Counted from the stretch's first letter, positions 42,844-51,536 are shown. The stretch: 64,000 nt of DNA from Saccharothrix sp. ST-888 (GCF_000955975.1 NZ_JYJF01000002.1:62001-126000); one strand, 5' to 3'. Program-made: numbers and translations. The notes: generated by a model from the sequence alone, not told the origin.

Positions 42844-43872
42844 CTAGAAGTCGTCGTCGAAGGAGACCGAGCCCTCGACGGCGACCTGGTACGCGGAGAC
42901 CCGGCGCTCGAAGAAGTTGGTCAGCTCCTGGACGTTCTGCAGCTCCATGAACCCGAACGGGTTGCTGGATCCGTAGCGGATCGGCATGCCGAGGCGGGCC
43001 AGCCGCTGGTCGGCGACGGCCTGCAGGTACTCGCGCATGGACTCGGTGTTCATGCCGGGCAGGCCCTCACCGCAGAGGTCGCGGGCGAACTGGAGCTCGG
43101 CCTCGACGGCCTCCTCCAGCATCTCGGTGACCTGCTTGGCCATCTCGTCGTCGAACAGGTCCGGCTCCTCCTCGCGGACGGTGTCCACGACGGAGAAGGC
43201 GAAGTCCATGTGCATGGACTCGTCCCGGAACACCCAGTTGGTGCCGGTGGCCAGGCCGTGCAGCAGACCGCGCGAGCGGAACCAGTACACGTAGGCGAAG
43301 GCGCCGTAGAAGAACAGGCCCTCGACGCAGGCCGCGAAGCAGATCAGGTTGAGCAGGAAGGCCCTGCGGTCCTCCTTGGTCTGCAGCGAGTCGATGTGGT
43401 CGACCGCGTTCATGTACTTGAAGCAGAACTGCGCCTTCTGGTGGATGGAGGGGATGTTCTCCACCGCCGCGAAGGCCGCCGCGCGGTCGTCCGGGTCGGG
43501 CAGGTAGGTGTCGAGCAGCGTCAGATAGAACTGGACGTGCACGGCCTCCTCGAACAGCTGCCGGGACAGGTAGAGCCGGGCCTCGGGGGAGTTGATGTGC
43601 TTGTAGAGGCTCAGCACCACGTTGTTGGCGACGATCGAGTCACCGGTCGCGAAGAAGGCGACCAGGCGGCCGATCATGTGCCGCTCGCCCTCGCTGAGCT
43701 TGGCGAGGTCGGCGACGTCGGAGTGCAGGTCCACCTCCTCGACGGTCCAGGTGTTCTTGATGGCGTCCCGGTACCGGTCGTAGAACGACGGGTAGCGCAT
43801 CGGACGCAGCGTCAGCTCGAAGCCGGGGTCGAGCAGCATCTTCTTGCGGTCTTCGGACTGAGGGGTGCTCAC
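42844..43872 (-). CDS. nrdB: class Ia ribonucleotide reductase small subunit
   Basis: A 342-residue diiron/tyrosyl-radical subunit. Metal ligands are visible in FFATGDSIVANN, FEEAVHVQFY, ACVEGLFFYGAF and FRDESMHMDF. A Tyr sits four residues after the His of EEAVHVQFY, the position of the radical Tyr122 of E. coli NrdB. The C-terminal SFDDDF tail is the large-subunit docking peptide. The GTG start overlaps the nrdA stop by 4 bp, so the two are translationally coupled. Confidence 0.95.
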   Translation of the reverse strand: MSTPQSEDRKKMLLDPGFELTLRPMRYPSFYDRYRDAIKNTWTVEEVDLHSDVADLAKLSEGERHMIGRLVAFFATGDSIVANNVVLSLYKHINSPEARLYLSRQLFEEAVHVQFYLTLLDTYLPDPDDRAAAFAAVENIPSIHQKAQFCFKYMNAVDHIDSLQTKEDRRAFLLNLICFAACVEGLFFYGAFAYVYWFRSRGLLHGLATGTNWVFRDESMHMDFAFSVVDTVREEEPDLFDDEMAKQVTEMLEEAVEAELQFARDLCGEGLPGMNTESMREYLQAVADQRLARLGMPIRYGSSNPFGFMELQNVQELTNFFERRVSAYQVAVEGSVSFDDDF

Positions 43873-46277
43873 TGGCAGGCCTCGCAGGACTCGGGGTTCT
43901 CCAGGGAGCAGGCGATGGCGGTGGCCTGCTCCTCAGCGGTCATGGTGGGCGCCGGCACGCTCACGGCGTTGCTGCGGGTCGCGGCCTGGGCGATCCGGGT
44001 GGCCGGGCGCGAGCGCAGGTAGTAGGTGGTCTTCAGACCGACCTTCCAGGCGTACGCGTACATCGAGCTGAGCTTGCCGATGGTGGGCGCGGCCATGAAG
44101 AGGTTCAGCGACTGGCTCTGGTCGATGTACGGCATGCGGGCGGCAGCCAGGTCGATCAGCGCGCGCTGCGGCAGCTCCCACGCGGTGCGGTAGAGCGAAC
44201 GGACCCCGGCGGGCAGCCAGTTGAGGTCCTGGACCGAGCCGTTGGAGTCGCGCAGGGCGTCCCGGGTCTGCTGGTCCCAGACGCCGAGCTCCTTCAACTC
44301 CCGGACCAGGTACGGGTTGACCTGGAGGAACTCGCCGGAGAGGGTCTCGCGCTTGAACAGGTTGGAGACCTGCGGCTCGATGCACTCGTACACACCGGCG
44401 ATGGACGCGATGGTCGCGGTCGGCGCGATGGCCAGCAGCAGCGAGTTGCGCAGACCGGTGCGGGCGATGGTGGCGCGCAGGGCGTCCCAGCGCTCGGTCC
44501 ACTGCGGGGTGGCCGCACCGAAGTGGTCGATGTGCAGCTCGCCCCGGGCGGCGCGGGTCTCCTGGTACGCCTCGTGGCGGCCGAACTGCTCGGCCAGCTC
44601 GCTGGAGCGCTCGTACGCGGTGAGCATGATGCGCTCGGAGATCAGCGTGGAGAGCTGCTTGGCCTCGGCGGAGTCGAAGTCCAGGCGGAGCTTGAAGAAG
44701 ACGTCCTGCAGGCCCATCACACCCAGGCCGACCGGGCGCCAGCGCGAGTTGGACGCGCCGGCCTCGGGGGTCGGGTAGAAGTTGATGTCGATGACCCGGT
44801 CCAGGAAGGTCACGGCGGTGCGCACGGTGGCGTCCAGCCGCTCCCAGTCCATCGCGTTCAGCAGGTCGGCGGCGGTGGCACCGGCGGCCACGTGGGCACC
44901 GAGGTTGACCGAGCCGAGGTTGCAGACCGCGGTCTCGGAGTCGTCGGTGACCTCCAGGATCTCGGTGCAGAGGTTGGAGGAGTGCACGGTCCGGCCGGGC
45001 AGCGCGGTCTGGTTGGCGGCGCGGTTGGAGGCGTCCTTGAAGGTCATCCAGCCGTTGCCGGTCTGCGCCAGGGTGCGCATCATCCGGGCGTACAGGGTCT
45101 GCGCCGGGATGGTGCGGACGGCCTTGCCCGCGGCCTCGGCCTGGACGTAGGCGGCGTCGAACTCGGCGCCCCACAGGTCGACCAGCTCGGGGACGTCGGC
45201 GGGGGAGAACAGCGACCAGTCGGCGTTGGCGTTCACCCGGCGCATGAACTCGTCCGGGATCCAGTGCGCCAGGTTGAGGTTGTGGGTCCGGCGGGCCTCC
45301 TCGCCGGTGTTGTCGCGGAGCTCCAGGAACTCCTCGATGTCGGCGTGCCAGGTCTCCAGGTAGACGCAGGCCGCGCCCTTGCGGCGGCCGCCCTGGTTGA
45401 CGGCGGCGACCGAGGAGTCCAGGGTGCGCAGGAACGGGACGATGCCGTTGGACTTGCCGTTGGTGCCCCGGATCAGGCTGCCGCGCGAACGGATCCGGCT
45501 GTAGGACAGGCCGATGCCGCCGGCGTGCTTGGACAGCCGGGCGATCTGGGCGTAGCGCGAGTAGATCGAGTCCAGGTTGTCCAGCGGCGAGTCCAGCAGG
45601 TAGCAGCTGGACATCTGCGGGTGCTTGGTGCCGGAGTTGAAGAGCGTCGGCGAACTGGTCAGGTACTCCAGGCGGCTCATCAGCGTGTAGAGCTCGGCCA
45701 CCTCGGCCACGGACTGCTCGCTGTCGCCGACCGCCAGGCCGGCCGCGACGCGGAGCAGGAAGTGCTGCGGGGTCTCGATCACCTTGCGGGTGATCGGGTG
45801 GCGCAGCAGGTAGCGGGACTGCACGGTGCGCAGGCCGAAGTACTCGAAGCGGTCGTCGCCCTGAAGGTCGATCAGGGCGTCGAAGACCTCGGCGTGCTTG
45901 GCGACCAGGGCGGCGGTGACGTCGCCGATCAGGCCCTCGGCGTGGCCGACGGCGATCGAGGCGGAGAACGAGACGGCGCCCTGGCCGATCGCCTCGTCGG
46001 CGATCTCCATGGCGAGCAGGCGGGCGGCCAGCTTCGAGTACTGGGGGTCCTCGGCGATCATCGACGCGGCGGCCTCCACGGCCAGCCCGCGCAGCTCGGC
46101 GAAGTCCGAGCCGGCGTGGCGGCCGCGCAGCGCGGCGGCGGCGACGTGGCCGGGGTCCACCTGGGGGAGGTCCACGCTGCGGTCGGTGAGGAGCCGAAGC
46201 AGTGCCGCACCGGGGTCGGTCTGGGGGGTGGCGGCGGAACCCTGGGAGGGCAGGGCAACTGAGGCAGCGATGGTCAA
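43869..46277 (-). CDS. nrdA: class Ia ribonucleotide reductase large subunit
   Basis: An 802-residue catalytic subunit that reduces ribonucleoside diphosphates. Active-site elements are SSCYLLDSPLD (redox Cys), SNLCTEI (Asn-Cys-Glu), CNLGSVNL (second Cys) and the C-terminal shuttle pair in ESCEACQ. The start is TTG (46275-46277) with AGGAGAG 8-9 nt before it. I see no ATP-cone motif in the first 60 residues. The 5' region carries a cobalamin riboswitch and two NrdR boxes, matching what is known for streptomycete nrdAB, where a B12-dependent class II enzyme provides the alternative. Confidence 0.95.
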   Translation of the reverse strand: MTIAASVALPSQGSAATPQTDPGAALLRLLTDRSVDLPQVDPGHVAAAALRGRHAGSDFAELRGLAVEAAASMIAEDPQYSKLAARLLAMEIADEAIGQGAVSFSASIAVGHAEGLIGDVTAALVAKHAEVFDALIDLQGDDRFEYFGLRTVQSRYLLRHPITRKVIETPQHFLLRVAAGLAVGDSEQSVAEVAELYTLMSRLEYLTSSPTLFNSGTKHPQMSSCYLLDSPLDNLDSIYSRYAQIARLSKHAGGIGLSYSRIRSRGSLIRGTNGKSNGIVPFLRTLDSSVAAVNQGGRRKGAACVYLETWHADIEEFLELRDNTGEEARRTHNLNLAHWIPDEFMRRVNANADWSLFSPADVPELVDLWGAEFDAAYVQAEAAGKAVRTIPAQTLYARMMRTLAQTGNGWMTFKDASNRAANQTALPGRTVHSSNLCTEILEVTDDSETAVCNLGSVNLGAHVAAGATAADLLNAMDWERLDATVRTAVTFLDRVIDINFYPTPEAGASNSRWRPVGLGVMGLQDVFFKLRLDFDSAEAKQLSTLISERIMLTAYERSSELAEQFGRHEAYQETRAARGELHIDHFGAATPQWTERWDALRATIARTGLRNSLLLAIAPTATIASIAGVYECIEPQVSNLFKRETLSGEFLQVNPYLVRELKELGVWDQQTRDALRDSNGSVQDLNWLPAGVRSLYRTAWELPQRALIDLAAARMPYIDQSQSLNLFMAAPTIGKLSSMYAYAWKVGLKTTYYLRSRPATRIAQAATRSNAVSVPAPTMTAEEQATAIACSLENPESCEACQ

Positions 46278-46319
46278 GGCGCTTCTCTCCTGGCGGCGGC
46301 GGACGACTGGGGAGCCCCT

Positions 46320-46336
46320 CCCAGCCGGAGGCTGGG
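46320..46336 (-). other. hairpin between riboswitch and nrdA start
   Basis: CCCAGCC / GGCTGGG with a 3-nt loop, flanked by alternative CCTCCC/GGGAGG pairing (46317-46322 with 46340-46345), lies 43 bp before the nrdA start on the transcribed strand. There is no U-run. It may be part of the riboswitch expression platform or a REP-like element. Confidence 0.45.
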
Positions 46337-46456
46337 GGTGGGAGGTCCGGACCGACACGAGCGCAGGAAAGGACAGCACGCCCGGTATCGGCGCGCTCTC
46401 GCCCCCCTGGCCCACCCGCGAGGCCCGGACGTACTGCGGTGCTGCAAGGCATCTGC

Positions 46457-46572
46457 GGGGAAGCCGTGTGGCACACCGTCGGCAGGTCATCGGACTTACG
46501 GGCGCTTGGGGGAGCCGCCCGCTCACCGCTGCGGGGCAGTCCCGGATTCGCACCGGGTTCCCCTGCTTCGAC
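46457..46572 (-). promoter_or_regulatory. cobalamin (adenosylcobalamin) riboswitch upstream of nrdA
   Basis: On the minus strand the conserved core reads GGGAACCCGGTGCGAATCC, then GGGACTGCCCCGC, AGCGGTGAG and the B12 box GTAAGTCCGATGACCTGCC (46481-46499). GAAGC at the 5' side and GCTTC at the 3' side close the aptamer. The region between the aptamer and the TTG start is about 180 nt and should hold the expression platform. Repression of nrdAB by B12 is the known logic for streptomycetes. Confidence 0.95.
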
Positions 46573-46582
46573 AGCGAGAGCG

Positions 46583-46629
46583 AGCATACATGTTGTGGCG
46601 GTGCGACGATGCGGCACCAGATGTAGTGG
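46583..46629 (-). promoter_or_regulatory. tandem NrdR boxes and nrdAB promoter
   Basis: Minus-strand boxes CCACTACATCTGGTGC (46614-46629) and CCACAACATGTATGCT (46583-46598) fit the NrdR consensus acaCwAtATaTwGtgt. They start 31 bp apart, three helical turns, the usual arrangement. TATGCT (46583-46588) could be the -10, placing transcription start near 46576, just before the aptamer. Confidence 0.75.
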
Positions 46630-46675
46630 CGTGTGTCGTGGCCGAGCTACCCGCGTGGTTACGCGGCAGAGGCCG

Positions 46676-47170
46676 TCAGAAGGTGATGGAGTACACCATG
46701 AGGTCGATTCCGGGGGCCGGTGCCCAGTCCCGTCCGGGGGTCCTGGCAAAGCCCAGGCGCTCGTAGATCCGGTGCGCCGCCTTCATCCCCGGGCGGGTCG
46801 AGAAGGCCATTCCGGCCAGCCCGAGCTCCCGGCAGCGGGTCATCGCGGCACGGACCAGTGCCTCGCCCGCGCCGCGCCCGCGGGCCGCCGCGCCGACCGC
46901 CAGCATACGGATCTCGCCCTCGTGCGGGGCGGCGATGTCGGCCCACTCGGTGCCGCCGACCGCGAGGGTCACACAGCCGAGGACCTGCCGGCTGTGCGGG
47001 TCGACCGCGACGAGGAGTTCGGCCTCCTGGTTGCGGCGGCCGGCGTCCCGCAGGAGCTCGACGTAGCCGCTGTCCGGCGAGGTGTGACCGTCGCCCACGA
47101 ACGCCTCGACCGTGACGTCACCAGCGGCTTCGAGGTCCTCTTCGAGCGCCCGGCGGATGAGGATGTCCAT
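46676..47170 (-). CDS. GNAT family N-acetyltransferase
   Basis: A 164-residue GNAT enzyme. The acetyl-CoA-binding motif A is IRMLAVGAAARGRGAGEALVRAAM (about residues 87-110), preceded by the core strand LLVAVD and followed by FSTRPGMKAAHRIYERLGF. The substrate is unknown. The ATG at 47170 starts the fold directly. It lies upstream of nrdA on the same strand but is separated by the nrdAB promoter, so it is not in that operon. Confidence 0.9.
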   Translation of the reverse strand: MDILIRRALEEDLEAAGDVTVEAFVGDGHTSPDSGYVELLRDAGRRNQEAELLVAVDPHSRQVLGCVTLAVGGTEWADIAAPHEGEIRMLAVGAAARGRGAGEALVRAAMTRCRELGLAGMAFSTRPGMKAAHRIYERLGFARTPGRDWAPAPGIDLMVYSITF

Positions 47171-47433
47171 CCGGACAGTGTGCCGGACGGGAAGGCGGAG
47201 GCGGCGGGCAGGGTGCCGTACAGGCGGTCGGGAAGAACCGGCGCCGCGGGGTGGTTGGGGCCCTCGTGACCGCCGCCCGGACCTTCGCCGTGACCGCCGC
47301 CCGAGCCGGGCCCGCCGGGGTGCCCCGGCAGGCCGCGGCCGGGCAGTTCACGGCCGATCAGAAAGCCGAGCAGGCCGAAGCCGCCGATGGTGCCGAGCAG
47401 GCCGAGCGAGGTTGCGAGTGTCTCCGAGGTCAT
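46969..47433 (-). CDS. possible small membrane protein overlapping the GNAT gene (uncertain)
   Basis: In the 351-bp gap before the AraC-type gene, a minus-strand ATG at 47433 follows GAGGGTTGAGGGC. It opens a frame with one clear membrane segment (ATSLGLLGTIGGFGLLGFLIG, residues 7-27) and a Gly/His/Pro-rich tail (about 28-60). The frame has no stop until 46969, deep inside the GNAT gene in another frame, where the sequence loses coding character. Either a short membrane protein is read with a shared 3' end, or a frameshift removed its stop. Treat the product beyond about residue 85 as doubtful. Confidence 0.3.
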   Translation of the reverse strand: MTSETLATSLGLLGTIGGFGLLGFLIGRELPGRGLPGHPGGPGSGGGHGEGPGGGHEGPNHPAAPVLPDRLYGTLPAASAFPSGTLSGWTSSSAGRSKRTSKPLVTSRSRRSWATVTPRRTAATSSSCGTPAAATRRPNSSSRSTRTAGRSSAV

Positions 47434-47521
47434 GCCCTCAACCCTCGTCCGCGCAGGTCGCAGCCGCGAGTGGCAGAAATGACCGGTTGCATCGAAATCC
47501 TGCCAACGGCATTCTGGGGGG

Positions 47522-48499
47522 ATGCTGAAGAACGTCGTCGCCGTGGTGCTGGAGCCGGTCCACCCGTTCGAACTCGGCGTTGCCAGTGAGGTCTTCGGGC
47601 TCGACCGCAGTGACGACGGTCTGCCGGTGTACGACTTCGCCCTCGCCGCCGACCGCTCCGGCCGGCTCGCCACCCACGCCGGCTTCGGTCTCGACGTCCC
47701 GTACGGGCCGGAACGGCTGGCCGAGGCGGACCTGGTCGTGGTGACGGCGGTCGGACGGCGCGCGGAGTACCCACCGGCGCTCACCGAAGCACTGCGCGCC
47801 GCCGTCGAGCGCGGGGCGCGCGCACTGTCGATCTGCAGCGGCAGCTTCCTGCTCGGCGCCGCCGGGCTGCTGGACGGGCGCCGGGCCACCACGCACTGGA
47901 AGCACACCGACGAGATGGCCCGGCGCTTCCCGCTCAGCACCATCGACCCCGACGTGCTCTACGTGGACGACGACCCGGTGATCACCTCGGCCGGGACGGC
48001 CGCCGGGATCGACGCCTGCCTGCACCTGGTCCGCAAGCTGCAGGGCGCCGAGGTGGCCCGGGCGATCGCCCGGCGGATGGTGGTCGCCCCGCACCGGGAG
48101 GGCGGCCAGGCGCAGTTCGTCGCCCAGCCGCTGCCGGTGTGCGACGCGGACTCGCTCGGCGGGCTGCTCGACTGGCTGCGCCGCCACGTCGACCAGGACC
48201 TGACGGTGGACCAGCTGGCCGCCCGCGCCCACATGTCCCCCCGCACCTTCGCCCGCCGCTTCCAGGAGGAGACCGGCACCACCCCGCACCGCTGGCTCAC
48301 CAACCAGCGCCTCCTCCTCGCCCAGCGCCTGCTGGAGAGCACCACCGAGCCCGTCGACGTGGTCGCCGCCCGCTGCGGCTTCGGCAACGCGGCCACCCTC
48401 CGCCACCACTTCGGCCGCTGGCTCGGCACGACACCGCTGGCCTACCGGCGCGCCTTCGCAGGCTGCTGGCCCAAGCTGGCCGACCGGTCCAGCCGCTGA
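47522..48499 (+). CDS. AraC/GlxA-type transcriptional regulator with DJ-1/PfpI domain
   Basis: A 325-residue regulator. Residues 1-185 form a DJ-1/PfpI-like class I amidotransferase domain, with the nucleophile-elbow-like ALSICSGSFLLG at about residue 104. Residues 215-315 are two AraC helix-turn-helix units (LTVDQLAARAHMSPRTFARRFQEETG and VDVVAARCGFGNAATLRHHFGRWLG). The effector is unknown. S. coelicolor has an AraC-type gene (nrdS) next to nrdAB, but this one is divergent and on the other side, so I do not equate them. Confidence 0.9.
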   Translation: MLKNVVAVVLEPVHPFELGVASEVFGLDRSDDGLPVYDFALAADRSGRLATHAGFGLDVPYGPERLAEADLVVVTAVGRRAEYPPALTEALRAAVERGARALSICSGSFLLGAAGLLDGRRATTHWKHTDEMARRFPLSTIDPDVLYVDDDPVITSAGTAAGIDACLHLVRKLQGAEVARAIARRMVVAPHREGGQAQFVAQPLPVCDADSLGGLLDWLRRHVDQDLTVDQLAARAHMSPRTFARRFQEETGTTPHRWLTNQRLLLAQRLLESTTEPVDVVAARCGFGNAATLRHHFGRWLGTTPLAYRRAFAGCWPKLADRSSR

Positions 48500-48559
48500 T
48501 CCGGGCGCTGAGCCGGGCCCGCCCGTCCGGTGCCGCGCCGAGGGCCTGAAAGGCCGGTG

Positions 48560-49303
48560 TCAGTCGAGGTGGGACACCGAGTTCCAGTGTTCGGGGCGCA
48601 GTCGGCCGTCCAGGGAGCGCCAGAGGCTGGTCGAGCAGTTGCGTACCGCGTGCAGCTCCAGCAGCTGGGGCTCGGTGAGGCGGTCCAGGATGTAGCGGAG
48701 CATCAGGACGGGGCAGTCGTGCGAGACCACCAGCACCGCTCTGCCGTCCTCCTCCTCGCAGAGGTCGCGCAGGAAGCTGCGCATCCGCAGCGCGACGTCG
48801 AGGAACGATTCTCCACCGGGGGGTCGGTAGTAGAGCTCGCCCATCTTGCGGCGGCGGGCGGCCTCGGCGGGGTGCTCCTTCTCGATCGCGGCGGCGGTCA
48901 GCATCTCCAGGATGCCGAGCTCTCTGTCCCGCAGGCGTTCGTCGTACCTGACCGGGAGCCCGACCGGCACCGCGCCGAGGCCGCAGGCCTGGGCGAGCGC
49001 GATCCTGGCGGTCTCGGTGGTGCGCAGGTAGGGGGAGCACCAGACGGCGCGGGGCCGGTCGGCGGCGGGCAGTGAGGCCCACCAGCGGCCGAGGTGGTGG
49101 GCCTGGCGCTGGCCGTGCAGGGAGAGCGGTATGTCGGCGTCCCGGCTGGTGATCGGGACGGTCAGTGCCCCGGTCTCGGCGGCGAGCTGGAACTCGACGT
49201 TGGCGGTGCTCTCGCCGTGCCGGGTGGCGATCAGGACGGAGGGCAGCGCACGCTGGGGGGCTGCGAGGCGGTGTCCGTTCAAAACGCTGGTGAGTTCTGC
49301 CAT
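48560..49303 (-). CDS. histidine phosphatase family protein (phosphoglycerate mutase-like)
   Basis: A 247-residue histidine-phosphatase-fold protein. The catalytic motif IATRHGEST is near residue 27, the second Arg lies in SPYLRTTETA, the Glu in RELGILE, and the second His in VVSHDCPVL near residue 195. Sequence does not separate mutase from phosphatase. The ATG follows GGGGAG. Confidence 0.9.
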   Translation of the reverse strand: MAELTSVLNGHRLAAPQRALPSVLIATRHGESTANVEFQLAAETGALTVPITSRDADIPLSLHGQRQAHHLGRWWASLPAADRPRAVWCSPYLRTTETARIALAQACGLGAVPVGLPVRYDERLRDRELGILEMLTAAAIEKEHPAEAARRRKMGELYYRPPGGESFLDVALRMRSFLRDLCEEEDGRAVLVVSHDCPVLMLRYILDRLTEPQLLELHAVRNCSTSLWRSLDGRLRPEHWNSVSHLD

Positions 49304-49396
49304 GACCGGTTCTCCCCGTTGGTGTCCGTGACTCGGTGGGGACGCGCGAGCCACGCGCACTCCATGGTCGCGCCCCCGGGACGATTGCGCCGCCGA

Positions 49397-49444
49397 GTGA
49401 TCGCGCCGCCACCCCAGTGTTGACGGAGGTGACGGCGCGATCAC
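49397..49444. repeat. 12-bp inverted repeat upstream of histidine-phosphatase gene
   Basis: GTGATCGCGCCG (49397-49408) and CGGCGCGATCAC (49433-49444) match perfectly around 24 nt. It lies between the symporter stop and the phosphatase start. A second stem, GGCGCAC/GTGCGCC at about 49448-49473, adjoins the symporter stop. These may terminate the symporter operon or act as an operator. Confidence 0.6.
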
Positions 49445-49481
49445 AGGGCGCACGAGTCGGCGACGAGTGCGCCTGTCGGGG

Positions 49482-51113
49482 TCAGTGCGCCGCCACGGGC
49501 ACCGGGGCGTCCTTCAGAGCCTTGTCCCCGGCCTCGGCGCTGTAGTCCGCCCGGCTGGTCTGGTCGACGCCGTCAGGGGCGTTGAAGGCCCGCAGGAGGA
49601 GGGTCAGCACGACCGACACCAGCAGGTTGAGCACGAAGGCGGTGAAGCCGATGTACCCGATCTCGCCGACCCCGGGGATCACCGCCGAGCTGCCGCCGAA
49701 GTGCTTGGTGGCCGGGGAGGAGACCCCGTACGCCTTCCAGGTGCCGTACACCATGCCGACCGCCCAGCCGGCCAGCAGCGCCCAGCGGTGGAACCAGCGG
49801 GTGAAGAGCCCGCCGACGATCGACACGAAGGTCTGCAGGATCCACAGGCCGCCGAGCAGCTGGAGGTTGATCGCGAACTGCTTGTCCATCAGCAGCACGA
49901 AGGCCAGCGCGCCGACCTTCACCAGCAGCGAGGCGATCTTGGCGACCTGGGTCTCCTGGGCGGCCGTGGCGTCCGGCTTGAGGAACTCCTTGTAGACGTT
50001 GCGGGTGAACAGGTTGGCCGCCGCGATCGACATGATCGCCGCCGGGACCAGCGCGCCGATGCCGATCGCCGCGAAGGCGATACCGGTGAACCAGTCCGGG
50101 AACATGTCCGCGAACAGCTGCGGCACCGCCAGCTGCGCGTTGTAGCCCTTGACGCCCTTGCCGACGCCCGCCGCGATGGCCATGAAGCCGAGCAGCGCCA
50201 GCAGGCCGAGCATCAGCGAGTACGCCGGCATGATCGCCATGTTGCGGCGCACGGTGTTGCGGGACTTGGACGCCAGCACGCCCGTCACCGAGTGCGGGTA
50301 CATGAACAGCGCCATCGCCGAGCCGAGCGCCAGCGTGGCGTACGTCCACTGCGCGCTCTCGCCGGTCACCAGCGAGCCGACCGGCTTGCCGGTGGCCGGA
50401 CTGACGGTGGAGAACTTCTGCGCGGCCGAGTCGAAGATGTGCCCGTAGCCGCCGAGCCGCATCGGGATGTAGATCACCGCGACGATGATCACGATGTAGA
50501 CGAGCGTGTCCTTGACGAACGCGATCAGGGCCGGGGCCCGCAGCCCCGAGGAGTAGGTGTACGCGGCGAGCACCGCGAAGGCCAGGAAGAGCGGCAGGTC
50601 CTTGACGAACCAGTTGCTGTTCGCCCCGCCGCCCACGCCCAGCACGTCCAGCACCGCCTGGATGCCGACCAGCTGGAGCGCGATGTACGGCATGGTGGCC
50701 AGGATGCCGGTCAGCGCGACCGCGAGCGATAGCCCCTTGGAGCCGTACCGGCCGCGGACGAAGTCCGCCGGGGTGACATAGCCGTGCACCCGGGAGACCG
50801 ACCAGAGCCGGGGCAGGAAGAGGAAGACCAGCGGGTACGCGATGATCGTGTACGGCACCGCGAAGAAGCCCGCCGCGCCGACGCCGTAGATCAGCGCGGG
50901 CACGGCGACGAAGGTGTACGCGGTGTAGAGGTCGCCGCCGAGCAGGAACCAGGTCACCCAGGTGCCGAAGCTGCGGCCGCCCAGGCCCCACTCGTCCAGG
51001 TGCTGGGCGTTGTCCGCCCGGCGCCAGCGCGAGGCCAGGAAGCCCATCGCGGTGACCAGGGCGAAGAACAGCAGGAAGATCGTCAGTGCGGTGACGTTCA
51101 CGCCGTGGTTCAT
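49482..51113 (-). CDS. sodium:solute symporter family transporter (MctP-like)
   Basis: A 543-residue SSS-family transporter with about 13 membrane helices. Family features are DEWGLGGRSFGTWVTWFLLGGDLYTAYTF near the N-terminus, the motif RGRYGSKGL and GIGALVPAAIMSIAAANLFTRNVYKEFL around residue 360. Resemblance is to monocarboxylate/acetate-type carriers such as MctP, which are commonly paired with a DUF3311 protein as here. The substrate is inferred, not shown. Its ATG overlaps the stop of the DUF3311 gene. Confidence 0.88.
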   Translation of the reverse strand: MNHGVNVTALTIFLLFFALVTAMGFLASRWRRADNAQHLDEWGLGGRSFGTWVTWFLLGGDLYTAYTFVAVPALIYGVGAAGFFAVPYTIIAYPLVFLFLPRLWSVSRVHGYVTPADFVRGRYGSKGLSLAVALTGILATMPYIALQLVGIQAVLDVLGVGGGANSNWFVKDLPLFLAFAVLAAYTYSSGLRAPALIAFVKDTLVYIVIIVAVIYIPMRLGGYGHIFDSAAQKFSTVSPATGKPVGSLVTGESAQWTYATLALGSAMALFMYPHSVTGVLASKSRNTVRRNMAIMPAYSLMLGLLALLGFMAIAAGVGKGVKGYNAQLAVPQLFADMFPDWFTGIAFAAIGIGALVPAAIMSIAAANLFTRNVYKEFLKPDATAAQETQVAKIASLLVKVGALAFVLLMDKQFAINLQLLGGLWILQTFVSIVGGLFTRWFHRWALLAGWAVGMVYGTWKAYGVSSPATKHFGGSSAVIPGVGEIGYIGFTAFVLNLLVSVVLTLLLRAFNAPDGVDQTSRADYSAEAGDKALKDAPVPVAAH

Positions 51114-51403
51114 GCCGGCCCACCGCCCTCGGCGGCCGCCCTGCGGGCCTTCTCGTCGCGCTGGAGCAGCAGGTAGGCGCCGACCGTGAAGACCGCCGAG
51201 GCCGGCACCCAGAGCAGCTGGTACCAGTAGAAGAACGGCATCCCGCCGATCCCCGGGGTCACCTTGGTGTACGAGGACACCCAGAGCATCGCGACGATCG
51301 GGACGAGCAGGCAGATGCCGGCCAGCACCCGCTCCGGGGTCACGGCCGGGATCGCGCCGGGCGGCGCGCCGGTATCGGGCTTCGGGACTTCGGACGACGA
51401 CAT
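51110..51403 (-). CDS. DUF3311 family small membrane protein
   Basis: A 97-residue protein with two membrane helices (about 27-44 and 60-82) and the family-like PFFYWYQLLWVP. Such proteins sit upstream of MctP-type symporters and are thought to assist them. The stop overlaps the symporter ATG by 4 bp. The ATG follows the promoter at 51508-51536. Confidence 0.85.
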   Translation of the reverse strand: MSSSEVPKPDTGAPPGAIPAVTPERVLAGICLLVPIVAMLWVSSYTKVTPGIGGMPFFYWYQLLWVPASAVFTVGAYLLLQRDEKARRAAAEGGGPA

Positions 51404-51507
51404 GTGTGCTCCGGCTGATGAGGGCTCACCTCGTCGGCGCCGCAGCGCACGGTGTCGTGCGCCCGCCGAGCAGCACCTGCGGTGATCGGCAGTCAGTACG
51501 GCTGCGA

Positions 51508-51536
51508 AATCTAGGGCCTGGGGTGACCTGTGTCAC
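51508..51536 (-). promoter_or_regulatory. symporter operon promoter with Crp-like site
   Basis: On the minus strand -35 GTGACA (51531-51536) and -10 TAGATT (51508-51513) are 17 bp apart, with start near 51501. The -35 lies inside the dyad GTGACCTGTGTCAC (51523-51536), which fits the Crp/GlxR half-site pattern GTGA-N6-TCAC. Overlap with the -35 would suggest repression or co-regulation. Confidence 0.55.

Noticed and set aside
47522..48499. AraC-type gene as nrdS
   Set aside because: nrdS is expected in the nrdAB operon; this gene is divergent, separated by a GNAT gene, and carries a DJ-1/PfpI domain typical of GlxA-like regulators.
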